Source: Flagellimonas ochracea
GTDB taxonomy: Bacteria > Bacteroidota > Bacteroidia > Flavobacteriales > Flavobacteriaceae
Length of the DNA: 64,000 nucleotides
Direction: 5' to 3'
NCBI RefSeq assembly: GCF_009903685.1
Contig: NZ_JAAABI010000007.1
Coordinates: 62,001-126,000, forward strand
A program made the position numbers and the translations under genes. Of this stretch, positions 45,179 through 55,341 are shown piece by piece (positions within the stretch are counted from its first letter, which is position 1; every line of letters begins with the position of its first letter). The notes under the pieces are model-generated. The model saw nothing but the letters and a program-made list of their open reading frames with translations. It ran no database searches and was not told where the DNA came from.

Positions 45179-47623
45179 TTAGAAGTTACCAATTCGAACT
45201 ATGTCTGCAAAGATACCCGATGCGGTGACATCTGCACCCGCTCCTGCCCCTTTAATGATCAAAGGCTGGTCGGGATAACGCTCTGTATAGAAAAGAACAA
45301 TGTTGTCGCTCCCCTCTAAATTGTAAAAATCATGGCCTTTGGGAATTTTTTGAAGCCCCACCTGGGCTTGACCATCTTCAAACTGGGCCACATACTTTAA
45401 TTTACTTTCAGATTTAACAGCTTCTTTGTACAATTTTTGGAAATCGGCTTCGTATTTTTTTAACGATGCAAAGAACTCGTCATTGGTTTTGGTTTCAAGA
45501 CTTTCCTTGGGTAGAAAAGAATCGTTGTGGATATCCCCAATATCCAACGGATAACCACTTTCTCTAGCTAAAATCAATATTTTGCGCATCACATCAATTC
45601 CACTTAGGTCAATGGTCGGGTCTGGCTCGGTATATCCTTGTTCCTGAGCCTCCTTTACCACGTCATGAAAAGTTACGGAGTTGTTGAATGTGTTGAAGAT
45701 AAAATTGAGGCTTCCCGATAGTACGGCCTGTATTTTTCTGACTTTGTCACCAGAGGCTATCAAGTGTTTTAGGGTATCGATGATAGGCAATCCTGCTCCT
45801 ACGTTGGTTTCAAACAGAAACGGGGCATTGTATTGTTTGGCCAGATGTTTTAACTCTTTATAATAGCCAAGGTCTGAAGAGCATGCTATTTTGTTACAGG
45901 TGACCACGGAGATGCTGTTGCGGAGATAATTGGTATAGCTATCGGAAACAGCTGCACTGGCCGTGTTGTCCACAAACACACTATTGCGGTAATTGAGGGA
46001 TTTCACTCGGTCAAAAAATTGCTTTTTGTCCGCTTTTTCTCCACGAGACAAGGTAGCTTCCCATTCTTTTAGGGAAATTCCGTCCTCATCAAAGGCCATG
46101 GTTCTTGAATTACTGATACCAATGACCCTGACATTGAGTTTCATTTCCTCCTTAAGGTATTTTTTTTGTTGACGGATTTGTGCAAGAAATTTGGAACCAA
46201 CATTGCCCACACCCATTACGAACAGATTGAGCTGCTTTATATTTTCTTCGAAAAATGTTTCATGTAGGGAATTAAGTGCCTTCCTGACATCATCTTTTCT
46301 GATGACCGCTGAAATATTACGTTCCGAAGCCCCTTGTGCAATGGCCCTTATGTTCACATTGTTCTTGCCCAAGGTGCTGAACATTTTACCGCTCAGCCCT
46401 TGATGACTTTTCATGTTGTCTCCTACCAAAGCAACAATGGTCAGATCCTTTTCAAGATTAACCGGCTTAATCCTATTTCTAGAAATTTCATAGGCAAAGG
46501 TTTCATTTACTGCCTCAGTTGCCACTTCAGCATCCCCATCTGCAATTCCCACACAAATGGAGTGTTCTGAAGATGCTTGGGTAATTAGCACAATGCTGAT
46601 GTTTTTGAGAGATAGCGTTTCAAAAAAACGTTTTGAAATTCCTGGGGTGCCAATCATCCCAGGACCTTCTAAAGATAATAGACTGATATTGCCCACATGA
46701 CTGATTCCCCTCACGGTTTTGCCTTGGCCGTTATGGTTTTCACCTATTAAGGTACCAAGACTTTCTGGTTCGAAGGTGTTTTTAATTGCAATGGGAATCT
46801 TTTTACCCAATACAGGTTGAATGGTAGGAGGGTATAACACCTTCGCCCCAAAATGGGAAAGCTCCATGGCTTCCTCATAACTGATTTGTGAAATACACTT
46901 GGCCTGTTTGACCAGTTTGGGGTTGGCGGTGTACATACCACTGACATCGGTCCAAATTTCAAGTATGCTGGCTTGTTGAGCAGCGGCAATTATAGCCGCT
47001 GTAAAGTCCGAACCACCTCTTCCCAGAGTGGTGGAATCACCAGATTTGCTCGATGCCATAAATCCGGGCAACAATACAATTTGATGTGTGTTTTCTTCAA
47101 AAAAAGCTTGGCAGTTGGCATTGGTTTCCGGAAAATCGACAACAGCTTTGCCATAGTTGTTATCGGTAATGATCAACTCGCGGCTGTCCTTAAAAGCTAT
47201 ATCCAGACCAACATTTTTGAAATATTCAGTGATGATGAATGACGAAAGTAGTTCACCATAGCTCACAATTTTATCAGAAAGTTTTGGAGTCAGCTCACCA
47301 ATTAAGAATGATCCCTCAAGTAAGGTTTCCAAGGTATTGAGGTCACCTTTTACCTTACTCAGTACTTGGCTTTGTGCTTGTACGGGAATCAATTCCCTTA
47401 TGGTGTTCAGATGTCGCTCTTCAATTTCTTGTAAGGACATTTTATAGTTCAAGTCCTGACTGGAAGCCAAATGGGCGGTAGTTATCAATAGATCGGTGAC
47501 CCCGCCAAAGGCGGATACTACGACGGCTACTTTTTCTGAATCGAGGTTTTCTAGAATAGAACGAACCTTATTTATGTTTTCTGGATTGGCTACCGAGGTA
47601 CCCCCAAACTTTAAGACTTTCAT
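45179..47623 (-). CDS. thrA: Bifunctional aspartate kinase/homoserine dehydrogenase
   Basis: Fusion of the first and third enzymes of the threonine branch. It has 814 residues from ATG 47623 (MKVLKFGGTSVANPENI). The aspartate kinase domain runs to about 300, followed by two ACT domains (about 310-450) that bind threonine for feedback control, then homoserine dehydrogenase with the NAD loop LFVMGVGNVGSKF and the catalytic block YTEPDPTIDLSGIDV. An upstream in-frame start at 47689 would begin inside the leader hairpin and is rejected. It heads the thrABC operon behind a leader-peptide attenuator. Confidence 0.97.
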   Translation of the reverse strand: MKVLKFGGTSVANPENINKVRSILENLDSEKVAVVVSAFGGVTDLLITTAHLASSQDLNYKMSLQEIEERHLNTIRELIPVQAQSQVLSKVKGDLNTLETLLEGSFLIGELTPKLSDKIVSYGELLSSFIITEYFKNVGLDIAFKDSRELIITDNNYGKAVVDFPETNANCQAFFEENTHQIVLLPGFMASSKSGDSTTLGRGGSDFTAAIIAAAQQASILEIWTDVSGMYTANPKLVKQAKCISQISYEEAMELSHFGAKVLYPPTIQPVLGKKIPIAIKNTFEPESLGTLIGENHNGQGKTVRGISHVGNISLLSLEGPGMIGTPGISKRFFETLSLKNISIVLITQASSEHSICVGIADGDAEVATEAVNETFAYEISRNRIKPVNLEKDLTIVALVGDNMKSHQGLSGKMFSTLGKNNVNIRAIAQGASERNISAVIRKDDVRKALNSLHETFFEENIKQLNLFVMGVGNVGSKFLAQIRQQKKYLKEEMKLNVRVIGISNSRTMAFDEDGISLKEWEATLSRGEKADKKQFFDRVKSLNYRNSVFVDNTASAAVSDSYTNYLRNSISVVTCNKIACSSDLGYYKELKHLAKQYNAPFLFETNVGAGLPIIDTLKHLIASGDKVRKIQAVLSGSLNFIFNTFNNSVTFHDVVKEAQEQGYTEPDPTIDLSGIDVMRKILILARESGYPLDIGDIHNDSFLPKESLETKTNDEFFASLKKYEADFQKLYKEAVKSESKLKYVAQFEDGQAQVGLQKIPKGHDFYNLEGSDNIVLFYTERYPDQPLIIKGAGAGADVTASGIFADIVRIGNF

Positions 47624-47671
47624 AGTTGAAATTTGCAATAAATATTGAAAAAAGGATTGATAAAACGGACG

Positions 47672-47714
47672 GAAAAATATATAGCACACTTACCCCAATG
47701 GGGTGGTGATAGTG
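47672..47714 (-). promoter_or_regulatory. Candidate attenuator hairpin of the thr operon
   Basis: On the minus strand ACCCC (47700-47704) pairs with GGGGT (47692-47696) around a 3-base loop. CACT (47711-47714) can pair with AGTG (47687-47690) to extend it. A T-rich run ending TATATATTTTT follows down to 47672. The 5' arm contains the leader Thr codons, so a stalled ribosome would cover it. No second, competing hairpin is obvious by eye. Confidence 0.45.
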
Positions 47715-47776
47715 GTGAAGATTGATGAAAAAGATTCCATCTGGTTAAAGTTACTATCCGTTTGTTTAAATTGCAT
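47690..47776 (-). CDS. Threonine operon leader peptide (thrL-like)
   Basis: A short ORF of 28 codons between a good promoter and thrA. It starts ATG at 47776 and ends TAA at 47690. The last residues are FTTITTPLG, encoded by ACC ACT ATC ACC ACC CCA. The same TTITT run occurs in E. coli thrL, where ribosome stalling at Thr and Ile codons relieves attenuation. A second in-frame ATG at 47740 would give a 16-residue peptide with the same end. Its place 66 bases before thrA and the hairpin over its 3' end support a regulatory role. The peptide itself is not expected to have a function. Confidence 0.75.
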   Translation of the reverse strand: MQFKQTDSNFNQMESFSSIFTTITTPLG

Positions 47777-47793
47777 TGTGCTTAAATAGAGGA

Positions 47794-47824
47794 TAAAAGT
47801 AGCATATTTGGTCGCTTCTTCAAA
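47794..47824 (-). promoter_or_regulatory. thr operon promoter
   Basis: On the minus strand TTTG (47821-47824), 19 bases, then TACTTTTA (47794-47801) fit the Bacteroidota promoter with one mismatch at the last base. Transcription would start near 47788, about 12 bases before the leader ORF. Confidence 0.65.
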
Positions 47825-47877
47825 TCCTTGGCCTTGTTTTTACGAAATCCACAGTAATACATAACTTTTTTTGTTGA

Positions 47878-49407
47878 ATGAAAATCTTTTCTGCCCATCA
47901 AATCTATGAAGCTGATAAATTCACAATAGAGAAACAGCAAATTTCAAGTGACGAACTTATGGAACGGGCGGCCACAAAACTGTTCGAGTGGATTCATTCC
48001 CGTTTGAGGGGCACTTCGGTAAACATTCAATTGTTTTGTGGTATTGGCAACAATGGGGGAGATGGTATGGCGTTGGCGCGAATACTCAAGGAAAACGAAT
48101 ATGCTATCCAGGTACATGTAGTGAACTACAGTGAAAAACGTTCTAAAGATTTCTTGTTGAACCTGGAACGATTGAAAGACCGAAAAGTATGGCCCGACTT
48201 CATCAATTCGGATAGTACTTTTCCCGAGATCGCACCGAACGACATTGTAGTGGATGCCTTATTTGGTATTGGTTTGAATCGCTCACCAGATACGTGGGTG
48301 GGCAATTTGATGAAATATATCAATGCTTCAAAGGCGTTCGTCCTTTCAGTTGATATTCCTTCTGGGTTACCCATGCATAGAGGCCCTTGGGACCCATCTT
48401 TTGTAATACGCGCAAACTATGTGTTGAGCTTTCAAGTGCCCAAATTGGTTTTTTTTCTTCCGCAGACCGGAATCTATGTCGACCAATGGGAAATTTTGGA
48501 TATAGGTCTTGATAAAGAATTTCTGAACAAAGCCGATACGGATTTTGAGCTTATTGACCGTGAGCAAATGCTTTCTGTTTATAAACCTCGACCGAAGTTC
48601 TCGCATAAGGGAACCTATGGGCATGCAGTCATTGTTGGTGGAAGCTATGGAAAAATAGGTGCGGTACATCTAGCTAGTAGGGCTTGTCTGCAATCAGGCG
48701 CAGGATTGGTCACTGCCCTTGTTCCCCAGTGTGGTTATCTGCCTTTGCAAACAGCGGTTCCTGAGGTAATGGTTCTTGCCAAGGATAGAGAAAAAGAACT
48801 TTCAAATATGGAAATTCCTTTTAAGCCCACCGTTGTGGGTGTCGGCATGGGATTGGGTGTTCATGAAGAGACGGTTTCCGCAATGGGTTCTTTATTAAAA
48901 GAAGTTAAGTCTCCAATGGTTATTGATGCGGATGGGCTGAACATTATGCCGAAACATCCCGAGATGTTACAAGAAGTGCCGGAACTTTCCATTTTAACTC
49001 CTCATCCAAAGGAATTGGAACGTTTGGTCGGTCCATGGAAGGATGATTTTGAAAAGTTGGATAAGGTAAAGGCCTTTTCTCAAAAACATCATGTGATCAT
49101 CGTAATTAAAGGGGCCCATACAATTACTGTCTTCGAAGAAAAAGGATATGTGAACACTACGGGTAACCCAGGTATGGCAACTGCGGGTAGTGGTGATGTT
49201 TTAACCGGAATGATAACTGCACTGATAGCCCAAGGTTACGAACCATTGCATGCTGCTACTTTTGGAGTGTACCTACACGGATTGGCAGGAGATATGGGGG
49301 CTTCCCAAAAGGGATATGAAGCGCTTACTGCTTCAGGAATTTTGGAAAATATTGGAAACGCCTATCTAAATTTTTTAAGACCTCAGGAAGTCGAGGTGAA
49401 AGAATAG
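47878..49407 (+). CDS. nnrDE: Bifunctional NAD(P)H-hydrate epimerase/dehydratase
   Basis: Repairs hydrated NADH and NADPH. The 509-residue fusion has an N-terminal epimerase (YjeF_N, about 1-215; motif GIGNNGGDGMALARIL) and a C-terminal ADP-dependent dehydratase with ribokinase-like fold (about 225-500; motifs SHKGTYGHAVIVGGSYGK and NPGMATAGSGDVLTGM). Both halves look intact. It is divergent from the thr operon. Confidence 0.95.
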   Translation: MKIFSAHQIYEADKFTIEKQQISSDELMERAATKLFEWIHSRLRGTSVNIQLFCGIGNNGGDGMALARILKENEYAIQVHVVNYSEKRSKDFLLNLERLKDRKVWPDFINSDSTFPEIAPNDIVVDALFGIGLNRSPDTWVGNLMKYINASKAFVLSVDIPSGLPMHRGPWDPSFVIRANYVLSFQVPKLVFFLPQTGIYVDQWEILDIGLDKEFLNKADTDFELIDREQMLSVYKPRPKFSHKGTYGHAVIVGGSYGKIGAVHLASRACLQSGAGLVTALVPQCGYLPLQTAVPEVMVLAKDREKELSNMEIPFKPTVVGVGMGLGVHEETVSAMGSLLKEVKSPMVIDADGLNIMPKHPEMLQEVPELSILTPHPKELERLVGPWKDDFEKLDKVKAFSQKHHVIIVIKGAHTITVFEEKGYVNTTGNPGMATAGSGDVLTGMITALIAQGYEPLHAATFGVYLHGLAGDMGASQKGYEALTASGILENIGNAYLNFLRPQEVEVKE

Positions 49408-49409
49408 CT

Positions 49410-49823
49410 TCATTTTTTTCTTTTGGCGGGCTTAATTTTTTTCTTCATCCAAGCCAATGCATTGTCGTATTCAATAAAGAACTCCATATTCTTTTTGTAG
49501 AACAGTTTCTCAATCTTGAAGTTATGCATGTCTATTTCTTTCTTGGATACAATGGCAAACGCCTTTAGGTTATCCAACCCTCTTAGATAATTGTAGATGG
49601 TGGGGTCTATGGCATACGAATTTTTTCGCAGGCTTATATAGCCAAAATCCTTGTCTCTAAAATGAATTTCTGAAATGCCGATTATTTGATAAGCCCTTTC
49701 CAAGGTAACCGTGGCTCCCTCATCAAAAGTTGCCACCATATAGTCTTCAAAAACCTGTACGCATCCAATATCCAAGTGATACTCGCGTACCACAATAGAC
49801 TTCTTAGTCGAAGCTATTTTCAT
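49410..49823 (-). CDS. Conserved protein of unknown function, STAS/SpoIIAA-like
   Basis: A 137-residue soluble protein with no signal peptide. The pattern of strands and helices (FEDYMVATFDEGATVTLERA, ISEIHFRDKDF, AFAIVSKKEIDMHNF) resembles the STAS-like proteins of Bacteroidota, but I cannot name the family with confidence. The C-terminus is a basic tail (MKKKIKPAKRKK). It converges with nnrDE with two bases between stops. Confidence 0.65.
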   Translation of the reverse strand: MKIASTKKSIVVREYHLDIGCVQVFEDYMVATFDEGATVTLERAYQIIGISEIHFRDKDFGYISLRKNSYAIDPTIYNYLRGLDNLKAFAIVSKKEIDMHNFKIEKLFYKKNMEFFIEYDNALAWMKKKIKPAKRKK

Positions 49824-49930
49824 TCCCCAAAATAGTTATAGTGTCTCAGGGCGAAAATATGCGTAACATAGTAGGGTGGGAAAAATATTAGATTAAAGGC
49901 CAAAATATCGTATTAACGACAGCGGGATAA

Positions 49931-49958
49931 AAAAAGCTGGTCAATTGACCAGCTTTTT
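49931..49958 (-). terminator. clpC terminator
   Basis: AAAAAGCTGGTC (49931-49942) pairs perfectly with GACCAGCTTTTT (49947-49958) around AATT, 19 bases past the clpC stop. On the minus strand the stem ends in a T-run. Confidence 0.88.
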
Positions 49959-49976
49959 AATAGATAAAATTAAAAT

Positions 49977-52532
49977 TTATTCTTCCGTTTCTGGTGATTT
50001 TTCCGCTTTCTTTATTTTAATGGTGAGCTCTTCTTTCTTCTCATCCAAATCCATAAAGATATTGTCACCTTCTTCCAATTTGGAATTTACAATTTCCTCT
50101 GCAAGGGCATCCTCAATATATTTCTGAATGGCCCTTTTGAGAGGTCTGGCTCCATATTGCCTGTCAAAGCCCTTTTCTGCTATATAGTCCTTAGCCTTAT
50201 CAGAAAGGTCTAAGTGGTAACCTATATCCTTGATTCTTCCAAACAATTTTTCCAACTCAATATCGATGATTTTGTGGATATGCTCTTTTTCAAGAGGATT
50301 GAAGACAATTACATCGTCAATACGGTTCAAGAATTCGGGGGCAAAAGCCTTTTTCAAGGCATTTTCAATCACACTTTTTTGATGGGTGTCTGCCTGTGCT
50401 TTCTTGGCGGCTGTCCCGAAACCTACGCCTTGACCAAAATCCTTTAATTGTCTTGCTCCAATATTGGAGGTCATGATGATAATGGTGTTCCTGAAGTCTA
50501 TCTTTCTTCCAAGGCTGTCCGTCAAGAAACCGTCATCCAATACTTGTAGCAGCATATTGAAAACGTCTGGGTGCGCTTTTTCAACCTCATCCAAAAGAAT
50601 TACAGAATAAGGCTTGCGCCGGACTTTTTCGGTCAATTGACCACCCTCTTCATAGCCAACATATCCTGGAGGTGCACCTACCAATCTCGAAATGGCGAAT
50701 TTTTCCATGTATTCGCTCATATCAATACGAATTAAGGCGTCTTCGGAATCAAAGAGTTCCTTGGCCAAAATTTTGGCGAGCTGTGTTTTTCCAACTCCAG
50801 TTTGTCCTAAGAAAATGAAAGAGCCAATGGGTTTATTGGGATCCTTGAGACCAGCGCGGTTACGCTGGATAGCCTTTGCCACTTTCGCAACGGCCTCATC
50901 CTGACCAATAACAAAGCCCTTGATCAATTCTGGTAGTTCGGCCAATTTATTGCTTTCGGTCTGAGCTATTTTATTTACGGGAATCCCGCTCATCATGGAG
51001 ACCACATCGGCAACATTGTCCTCGGTTACGGTCTCCCTATGTAGTTTGCTCTCTTCTTCCCATCGTTCTTGAGCGGAAGCTAACTCTTTTTCCAGTCGTT
51101 TTTCGTCATCCCTAAGCTTGGCAGCCTCTTCATATTTCTGTTTTTTCACCACGCTGTTCTTCAACTCACGAACATCTTCCAATTGACTTTCCAGTTCTAG
51201 AATTTGTTTTGGAACGTCCATGTTTACGATATGTACACGCGAACCTGCCTCATCCAATGCGTCAATGGCCTTGTCTGGTAAAAATCTATCGGTCATATAA
51301 CGGTTGGTAAGCTTCACACATGCCAAAATCGCCTCGTCCGTATAGTTAACATTATGGTGATCTTCATATTTACCTTTGATGTTCATCAAAATCTCAATGG
51401 TTTCCTCCACTGTGGTAGGCTCAACCATTACCTTTTGAAAACGTCGCTCTAGAGCGCCATCCTTTTCGATATACTGACGATATTCATCTAAAGTTGTGGC
51501 TCCTATACACTGTATTTCACCTCGGGCCAACGCAGGTTTGAACATATTGGAGGCATCCAAACTTCCTGTGGCACCACCGGCGCCCACAATGGTATGGATT
51601 TCATCTATGAACAGGATTATGTCATCATTCTTTTCAAGTTCGTTCATCACCGCTTTCATCCGCTCTTCGAACTGCCCACGATATTTGGTTCCGGCCACTA
51701 AGGAGGCCAAATCCAAGGTTACCACTCGTTTGTTATAAAGTATTCTGGACACCTTTTTATTGATGATACGTAGTGCCAGGCCTTCGGCTATGGCACTTTT
51801 GCCTACTCCAGGTTCTCCAATGAGCAAGGGATTGTTTTTCTTTCTACGGCTTAGTATTTGGGAAACCCGCTCAATTTCTTTTTCTCGCCCAACCACAGGG
51901 TCGAGTTTGTTATCTTCGGCCAATCGGGTAAGATCCCTACCAAAGTTGTCCAATACGGGAGTCTTGGATTTTTTACTTCCTTTTTGGGAAGAACTTGAAC
52001 CAAACGTGCTCTCTTTGGAATCACCTCCATCTTCCGGATCACCTGGAAAGGATTCCGCCCTCGGGGAATCAACATAGTCATCATCACTGGTGATCATAGA
52101 TTTGAACTGTTCTTTGACGTTATCGTAATCTACTTTTAATTTATGTAACAATTTTGTGGTTGGATCATTCTCATTTCTAAGGATACAGAGTAAGAGGTGC
52201 GCTGTATTAATGGAAGAACTCTGAAAGAGCTTGGCTTCCAAAAACGTGGTCTTTAAGGCGCGTTCTGCCTGTCGGGTCAAATGAAGGTTTTTCTTATCCT
52301 TTTGCATTGTTCCCGTATTTGGATTGGCAGGACTAAGGATTTCCACTTTTCTTCTCAAATGTTCCAAGTCAACATCAAGGGCATCCAAAATGTTGATTGC
52401 CTTACCATTTCCATCTCTTAAAAGACCAAGCATAAGGTGCTCCGTTCCAATGAAGTCATGCCCCAATCTAAGGGCTTCCTCCTTGCTGTATGCTATAACG
52501 TCTTTTACTCTCGGGGAAAAATTATCATCCAT
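49977..52532 (-). CDS. clpC: ATP-dependent Clp protease ATP-binding subunit ClpC
   Basis: Hsp100 unfoldase that feeds proteins to ClpP. It has 851 residues from ATG 52532 (MDDNFSPRVKDVIAYS); a TTG six codons earlier is less likely. It has the N-terminal Clp_N repeats (about 1-150), an acidic Ser-rich linker (about 155-195), AAA+ module 1 with GEPGVGKSAI, a middle domain with a UVR-like motif (KKQKYEEAAKLRDDEKRL), and module 2 with GQTGVGKTQLAK. This domain set is ClpC rather than ClpB or ClpA. It has its own terminator and is divergent from gyrA. Confidence 0.96.
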   Translation of the reverse strand: MDDNFSPRVKDVIAYSKEEALRLGHDFIGTEHLMLGLLRDGNGKAINILDALDVDLEHLRRKVEILSPANPNTGTMQKDKKNLHLTRQAERALKTTFLEAKLFQSSSINTAHLLLCILRNENDPTTKLLHKLKVDYDNVKEQFKSMITSDDDYVDSPRAESFPGDPEDGGDSKESTFGSSSSQKGSKKSKTPVLDNFGRDLTRLAEDNKLDPVVGREKEIERVSQILSRRKKNNPLLIGEPGVGKSAIAEGLALRIINKKVSRILYNKRVVTLDLASLVAGTKYRGQFEERMKAVMNELEKNDDIILFIDEIHTIVGAGGATGSLDASNMFKPALARGEIQCIGATTLDEYRQYIEKDGALERRFQKVMVEPTTVEETIEILMNIKGKYEDHHNVNYTDEAILACVKLTNRYMTDRFLPDKAIDALDEAGSRVHIVNMDVPKQILELESQLEDVRELKNSVVKKQKYEEAAKLRDDEKRLEKELASAQERWEEESKLHRETVTEDNVADVVSMMSGIPVNKIAQTESNKLAELPELIKGFVIGQDEAVAKVAKAIQRNRAGLKDPNKPIGSFIFLGQTGVGKTQLAKILAKELFDSEDALIRIDMSEYMEKFAISRLVGAPPGYVGYEEGGQLTEKVRRKPYSVILLDEVEKAHPDVFNMLLQVLDDGFLTDSLGRKIDFRNTIIIMTSNIGARQLKDFGQGVGFGTAAKKAQADTHQKSVIENALKKAFAPEFLNRIDDVIVFNPLEKEHIHKIIDIELEKLFGRIKDIGYHLDLSDKAKDYIAEKGFDRQYGARPLKRAIQKYIEDALAEEIVNSKLEEGDNIFMDLDEKKEELTIKIKKAEKSPETEE

Positions 52533-52781
52533 ACGTTTCTTTTTCAGCAATTAAAATTAATAAAACTATTATTACGGTGGTCAAATACCGTACCCATATT
52601 CGATAAACTAGTGGTAAAAGTCGAAATACAGAACAATTTTTTAAGGTTTAACATAGCTTTATAATAGCTGGATAACTGTTGATAATTTTTTTAATAAAGT
52701 GTGTGGCCATCGCTTTGAAAGGTATGATTTTCCGTATATTGCCATGATATTTTAACCACTGAAAAACAATAAGATTTTAGC

Positions 52782-55268
52782 ATGGCTGAAGGAGAAAAGT
52801 TAATTCCTATCAACATTGAGGATGAGATGAAATCTGCCTACATTGATTATTCAATGTCGGTCATTGTGTCACGTGCCCTGCCAGATGTTCGCGACGGCCT
52901 CAAACCCGTACACAGGAGGGTTCTTTATGGAATGCATGAATTGGGAGTGCGATCTACAAGTTCGCACAAAAAATCGGCGCGTATTGTAGGGGAAGTGCTC
53001 GGTAAGTATCACCCTCATGGAGATACCTCGGTATACGATACTATGGTACGAATGGCACAGGAATGGAGTTTAAGATATATGTTGGTCGATGGTCAGGGGA
53101 ACTTTGGTTCTGTGGATGGAGACAGCCCGGCAGCCATGCGTTACACCGAAGCCAGGATGCGCAAGATTGCTGATGAAATGCTGGCTGATATTGAAAAGGA
53201 TACGGTGGACCACCAGTTGAATTTTGACGATTCCCTCCAGGAACCCACAGTTCTTCCAACGCGGATTCCAAATCTTTTGGTAAATGGAGCCTCTGGTATC
53301 GCAGTGGGTATGGCGACCAATATGCCTCCCCATAACCTTTCTGAAGTTGTGGATGGCATCATTGCTTATATCTACAATCATGATATTGAGATTGATGAGT
53401 TGATAACACATATTAAAGCACCAGATTTTCCAACAGGTGGAATTATCTATGGCTATGACGGTGTTAAAGAAGCCTTTCACACAGGACGAGGCCGCGTGGT
53501 GATGCGTGCAAAGGCCTCATTTGAAGAAGTCCAAGGAAGGGAATGTATTGTGGTCACGGAGATTCCATATCAGGTGAACAAAGCCGATATGATCAAAAAG
53601 ACTGCGGATCTGGTCAACGATAAAAAGATTGACGGCATTGCTTCCATTCGCGATGAATCCGATAGGAAAGGTATGCGTATCGTGTATATTCTTAAGCGGG
53701 ATGCCATTCCCAATATTGTGCTGAACACGCTGTACAAATACACGGCACTTCAATCTTCTTTTAGTGTAAATAATATCGCTTTGGTCAAGGGAAGGCCAAA
53801 GTTGCTGAACTTAAAGGAGATTATCCATCACTTTGTTGAGCACAGGCACGAAGTGGTTGTTAGAAGAACCACGTTTGAACTAAAAAAGGCCGAAGATCGC
53901 GCACATATTTTAGAAGGGCTTATCATAGCTTCAGATAATATTGATGAAGTTATTGCTATCATAAGAGGATCCTCCAACGTTGAGGATGCTCGTAGTAGTT
54001 TAATGGAACGATTTAAACTTACTGAAATCCAGGCCAAGGCCATCGTGGAAATGCGTCTGCGTCAACTTACAGGATTGGAACAGGACAAGTTGCGTGAGGA
54101 GTATGATGCACTTTTAAACACCATTGAAGATCTAAAAGACATCTTGGCCAAGAAAGAGCGAAGAATGCAGATCATCAAAGATGAGTTGTTGGAGGTCAAA
54201 GAAAAGTATGGTGACGAAAGACGGTCGGAAATCAATTTTGCGGGAGGTGATTTGAGTATTGAAGATATGATTCCCGATGAGCAAGTGGTCATCACCATTT
54301 CGCATGCAGGGTACATAAAAAGGACGCCGCTCACAGAATACAAAACCCAACATAGGGGAGGAGTGGGGCAAAAGGCTTCATCAACACGCAATGAAGACTT
54401 CCTGGAACATCTTTTTGTGGGTACCAACCATCAATATATGCTTTTCTTTACCCAAAACGGGAAGTGTTTTTGGATGCGTGTCTATGAAATTCCAGAGGGA
54501 AGTCGAACGTCCAAGGGCAGAGCCATACAAAACCTTATCAATATAGAGCACGATGACAAGGTAAAAGCATTTATCTGTACCCAAGACCTTAAAGATGAGG
54601 ATTATGTAAACAGCCATTATGTGATTATGGCCACCAAAAAGGGCACCGTGAAAAAAACCTCGCTGGAACAGTATTCACGCCCACGTCAAAATGGTATCAA
54701 CGCAATTACCATAAAAGATGGGGATGAACTGTTGGAGGCAAAGCTTACCACGGGAACAAGCCAAATTTTCCTTGGACTTAAGTCAGGAAAAGCCATTCGA
54801 TTTGAAGAAGGGAAGACCCGTCCCATGGGTCGAAATGCTGCCGGGGTACGCGGAATTAGACTTGCTGATGACAAGGACGAAGTAATTGGAATGGTGTCCG
54901 TGCATAATTTTGAGGATGATATTTTGGTCGTTTCTGAAAATGGATATGGAAAGCGCTCGGCCATTGACGATTATCGAGTTACCAACAGAGGAGGTAAGGG
55001 TGTAAAGACAATCTCCATTACCAAAAAAACCGGAGGTCTTGTGGCCATCAAAAATGTATCGGACACCGATGATCTTATGATCATCAACAAATCCGGTATT
55101 GCCATTAGAATGAGTGTAGAAGACCTGCGTGTTATGGGGCGTGCCACACAAGGTGTTAGGTTAATCAATCTTAAAGGCGACGATTCCATTGCAGCAGTGG
55201 CCAAAGTGATGAAAGAGGATGATCCCCTCGACAATGCCGACATCAATGAAATAGAGGTCAATGAATAG
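52782..55268 (+). CDS. gyrA: DNA gyrase subunit A
   Basis: Cleaves and rejoins DNA in the gyrase A2B2 complex. It has 828 residues with the catalytic Tyr121 in [10 protein letters not shown], and a C-terminal domain of six blades with a GyrA-box-like QHRGGVGQK. The quinolone-resistance region reads [11 protein letters not shown]: Thr82 and Asp86, where E. coli has Ser83 and Asp87. Thr at this site is normal for flavobacteria as I remember them, so it is not evidence of acquired resistance. It starts [16 protein letters not shown]. Confidence 0.97.
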   Translation: MAEGEKLIPINIEDEMKSAYIDYSMSVIVSRALPDVRDGLKPVHRRVLYGMHELGVRSTSSHKKSARIVGEVLGKYHPHGDTSVYDTMVRMAQEWSLRYMLVDGQGNFGSVDGDSPAAMRYTEARMRKIADEMLADIEKDTVDHQLNFDDSLQEPTVLPTRIPNLLVNGASGIAVGMATNMPPHNLSEVVDGIIAYIYNHDIEIDELITHIKAPDFPTGGIIYGYDGVKEAFHTGRGRVVMRAKASFEEVQGRECIVVTEIPYQVNKADMIKKTADLVNDKKIDGIASIRDESDRKGMRIVYILKRDAIPNIVLNTLYKYTALQSSFSVNNIALVKGRPKLLNLKEIIHHFVEHRHEVVVRRTTFELKKAEDRAHILEGLIIASDNIDEVIAIIRGSSNVEDARSSLMERFKLTEIQAKAIVEMRLRQLTGLEQDKLREEYDALLNTIEDLKDILAKKERRMQIIKDELLEVKEKYGDERRSEINFAGGDLSIEDMIPDEQVVITISHAGYIKRTPLTEYKTQHRGGVGQKASSTRNEDFLEHLFVGTNHQYMLFFTQNGKCFWMRVYEIPEGSRTSKGRAIQNLINIEHDDKVKAFICTQDLKDEDYVNSHYVIMATKKGTVKKTSLEQYSRPRQNGINAITIKDGDELLEAKLTTGTSQIFLGLKSGKAIRFEEGKTRPMGRNAAGVRGIRLADDKDEVIGMVSVHNFEDDILVVSENGYGKRSAIDDYRVTNRGGKGVKTISITKKTGGLVAIKNVSDTDDLMIINKSGIAIRMSVEDLRVMGRATQGVRLINLKGDDSIAAVAKVMKEDDPLDNADINEIEVNE

Positions 55269-55341
55269 GATGGCATGGCAATTGATAACCAGAAGGATGA
55301 CAATAAGGAATAATCAATAAACACTAATAATTAAATTAAGC

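Noticed and set aside
47624-47689. Extended thrA start at 47689 adding 22 hydrophobic residues
   Set aside because: The standard start MKVLKFGGTSV is at 47623, and the extension lies in the attenuator hairpin and T-run.
47624-47877. T-box or known amino-acid riboswitch before thrA
   Set aside because: No T-box or riboswitch core is visible. A leader ORF with Thr codons explains the region better.
53022-53030. Thr82 in the GyrA quinolone region as an acquired resistance mutation
   Set aside because: As I recall, Thr is the ordinary residue at this position in flavobacteria, so no resistance can be claimed.
52782-53480. Minus-strand frames up to 136 codons opposite gyrA
   Set aside because: They are shadows of the strongly conserved gyrA coding sequence and show no family features.
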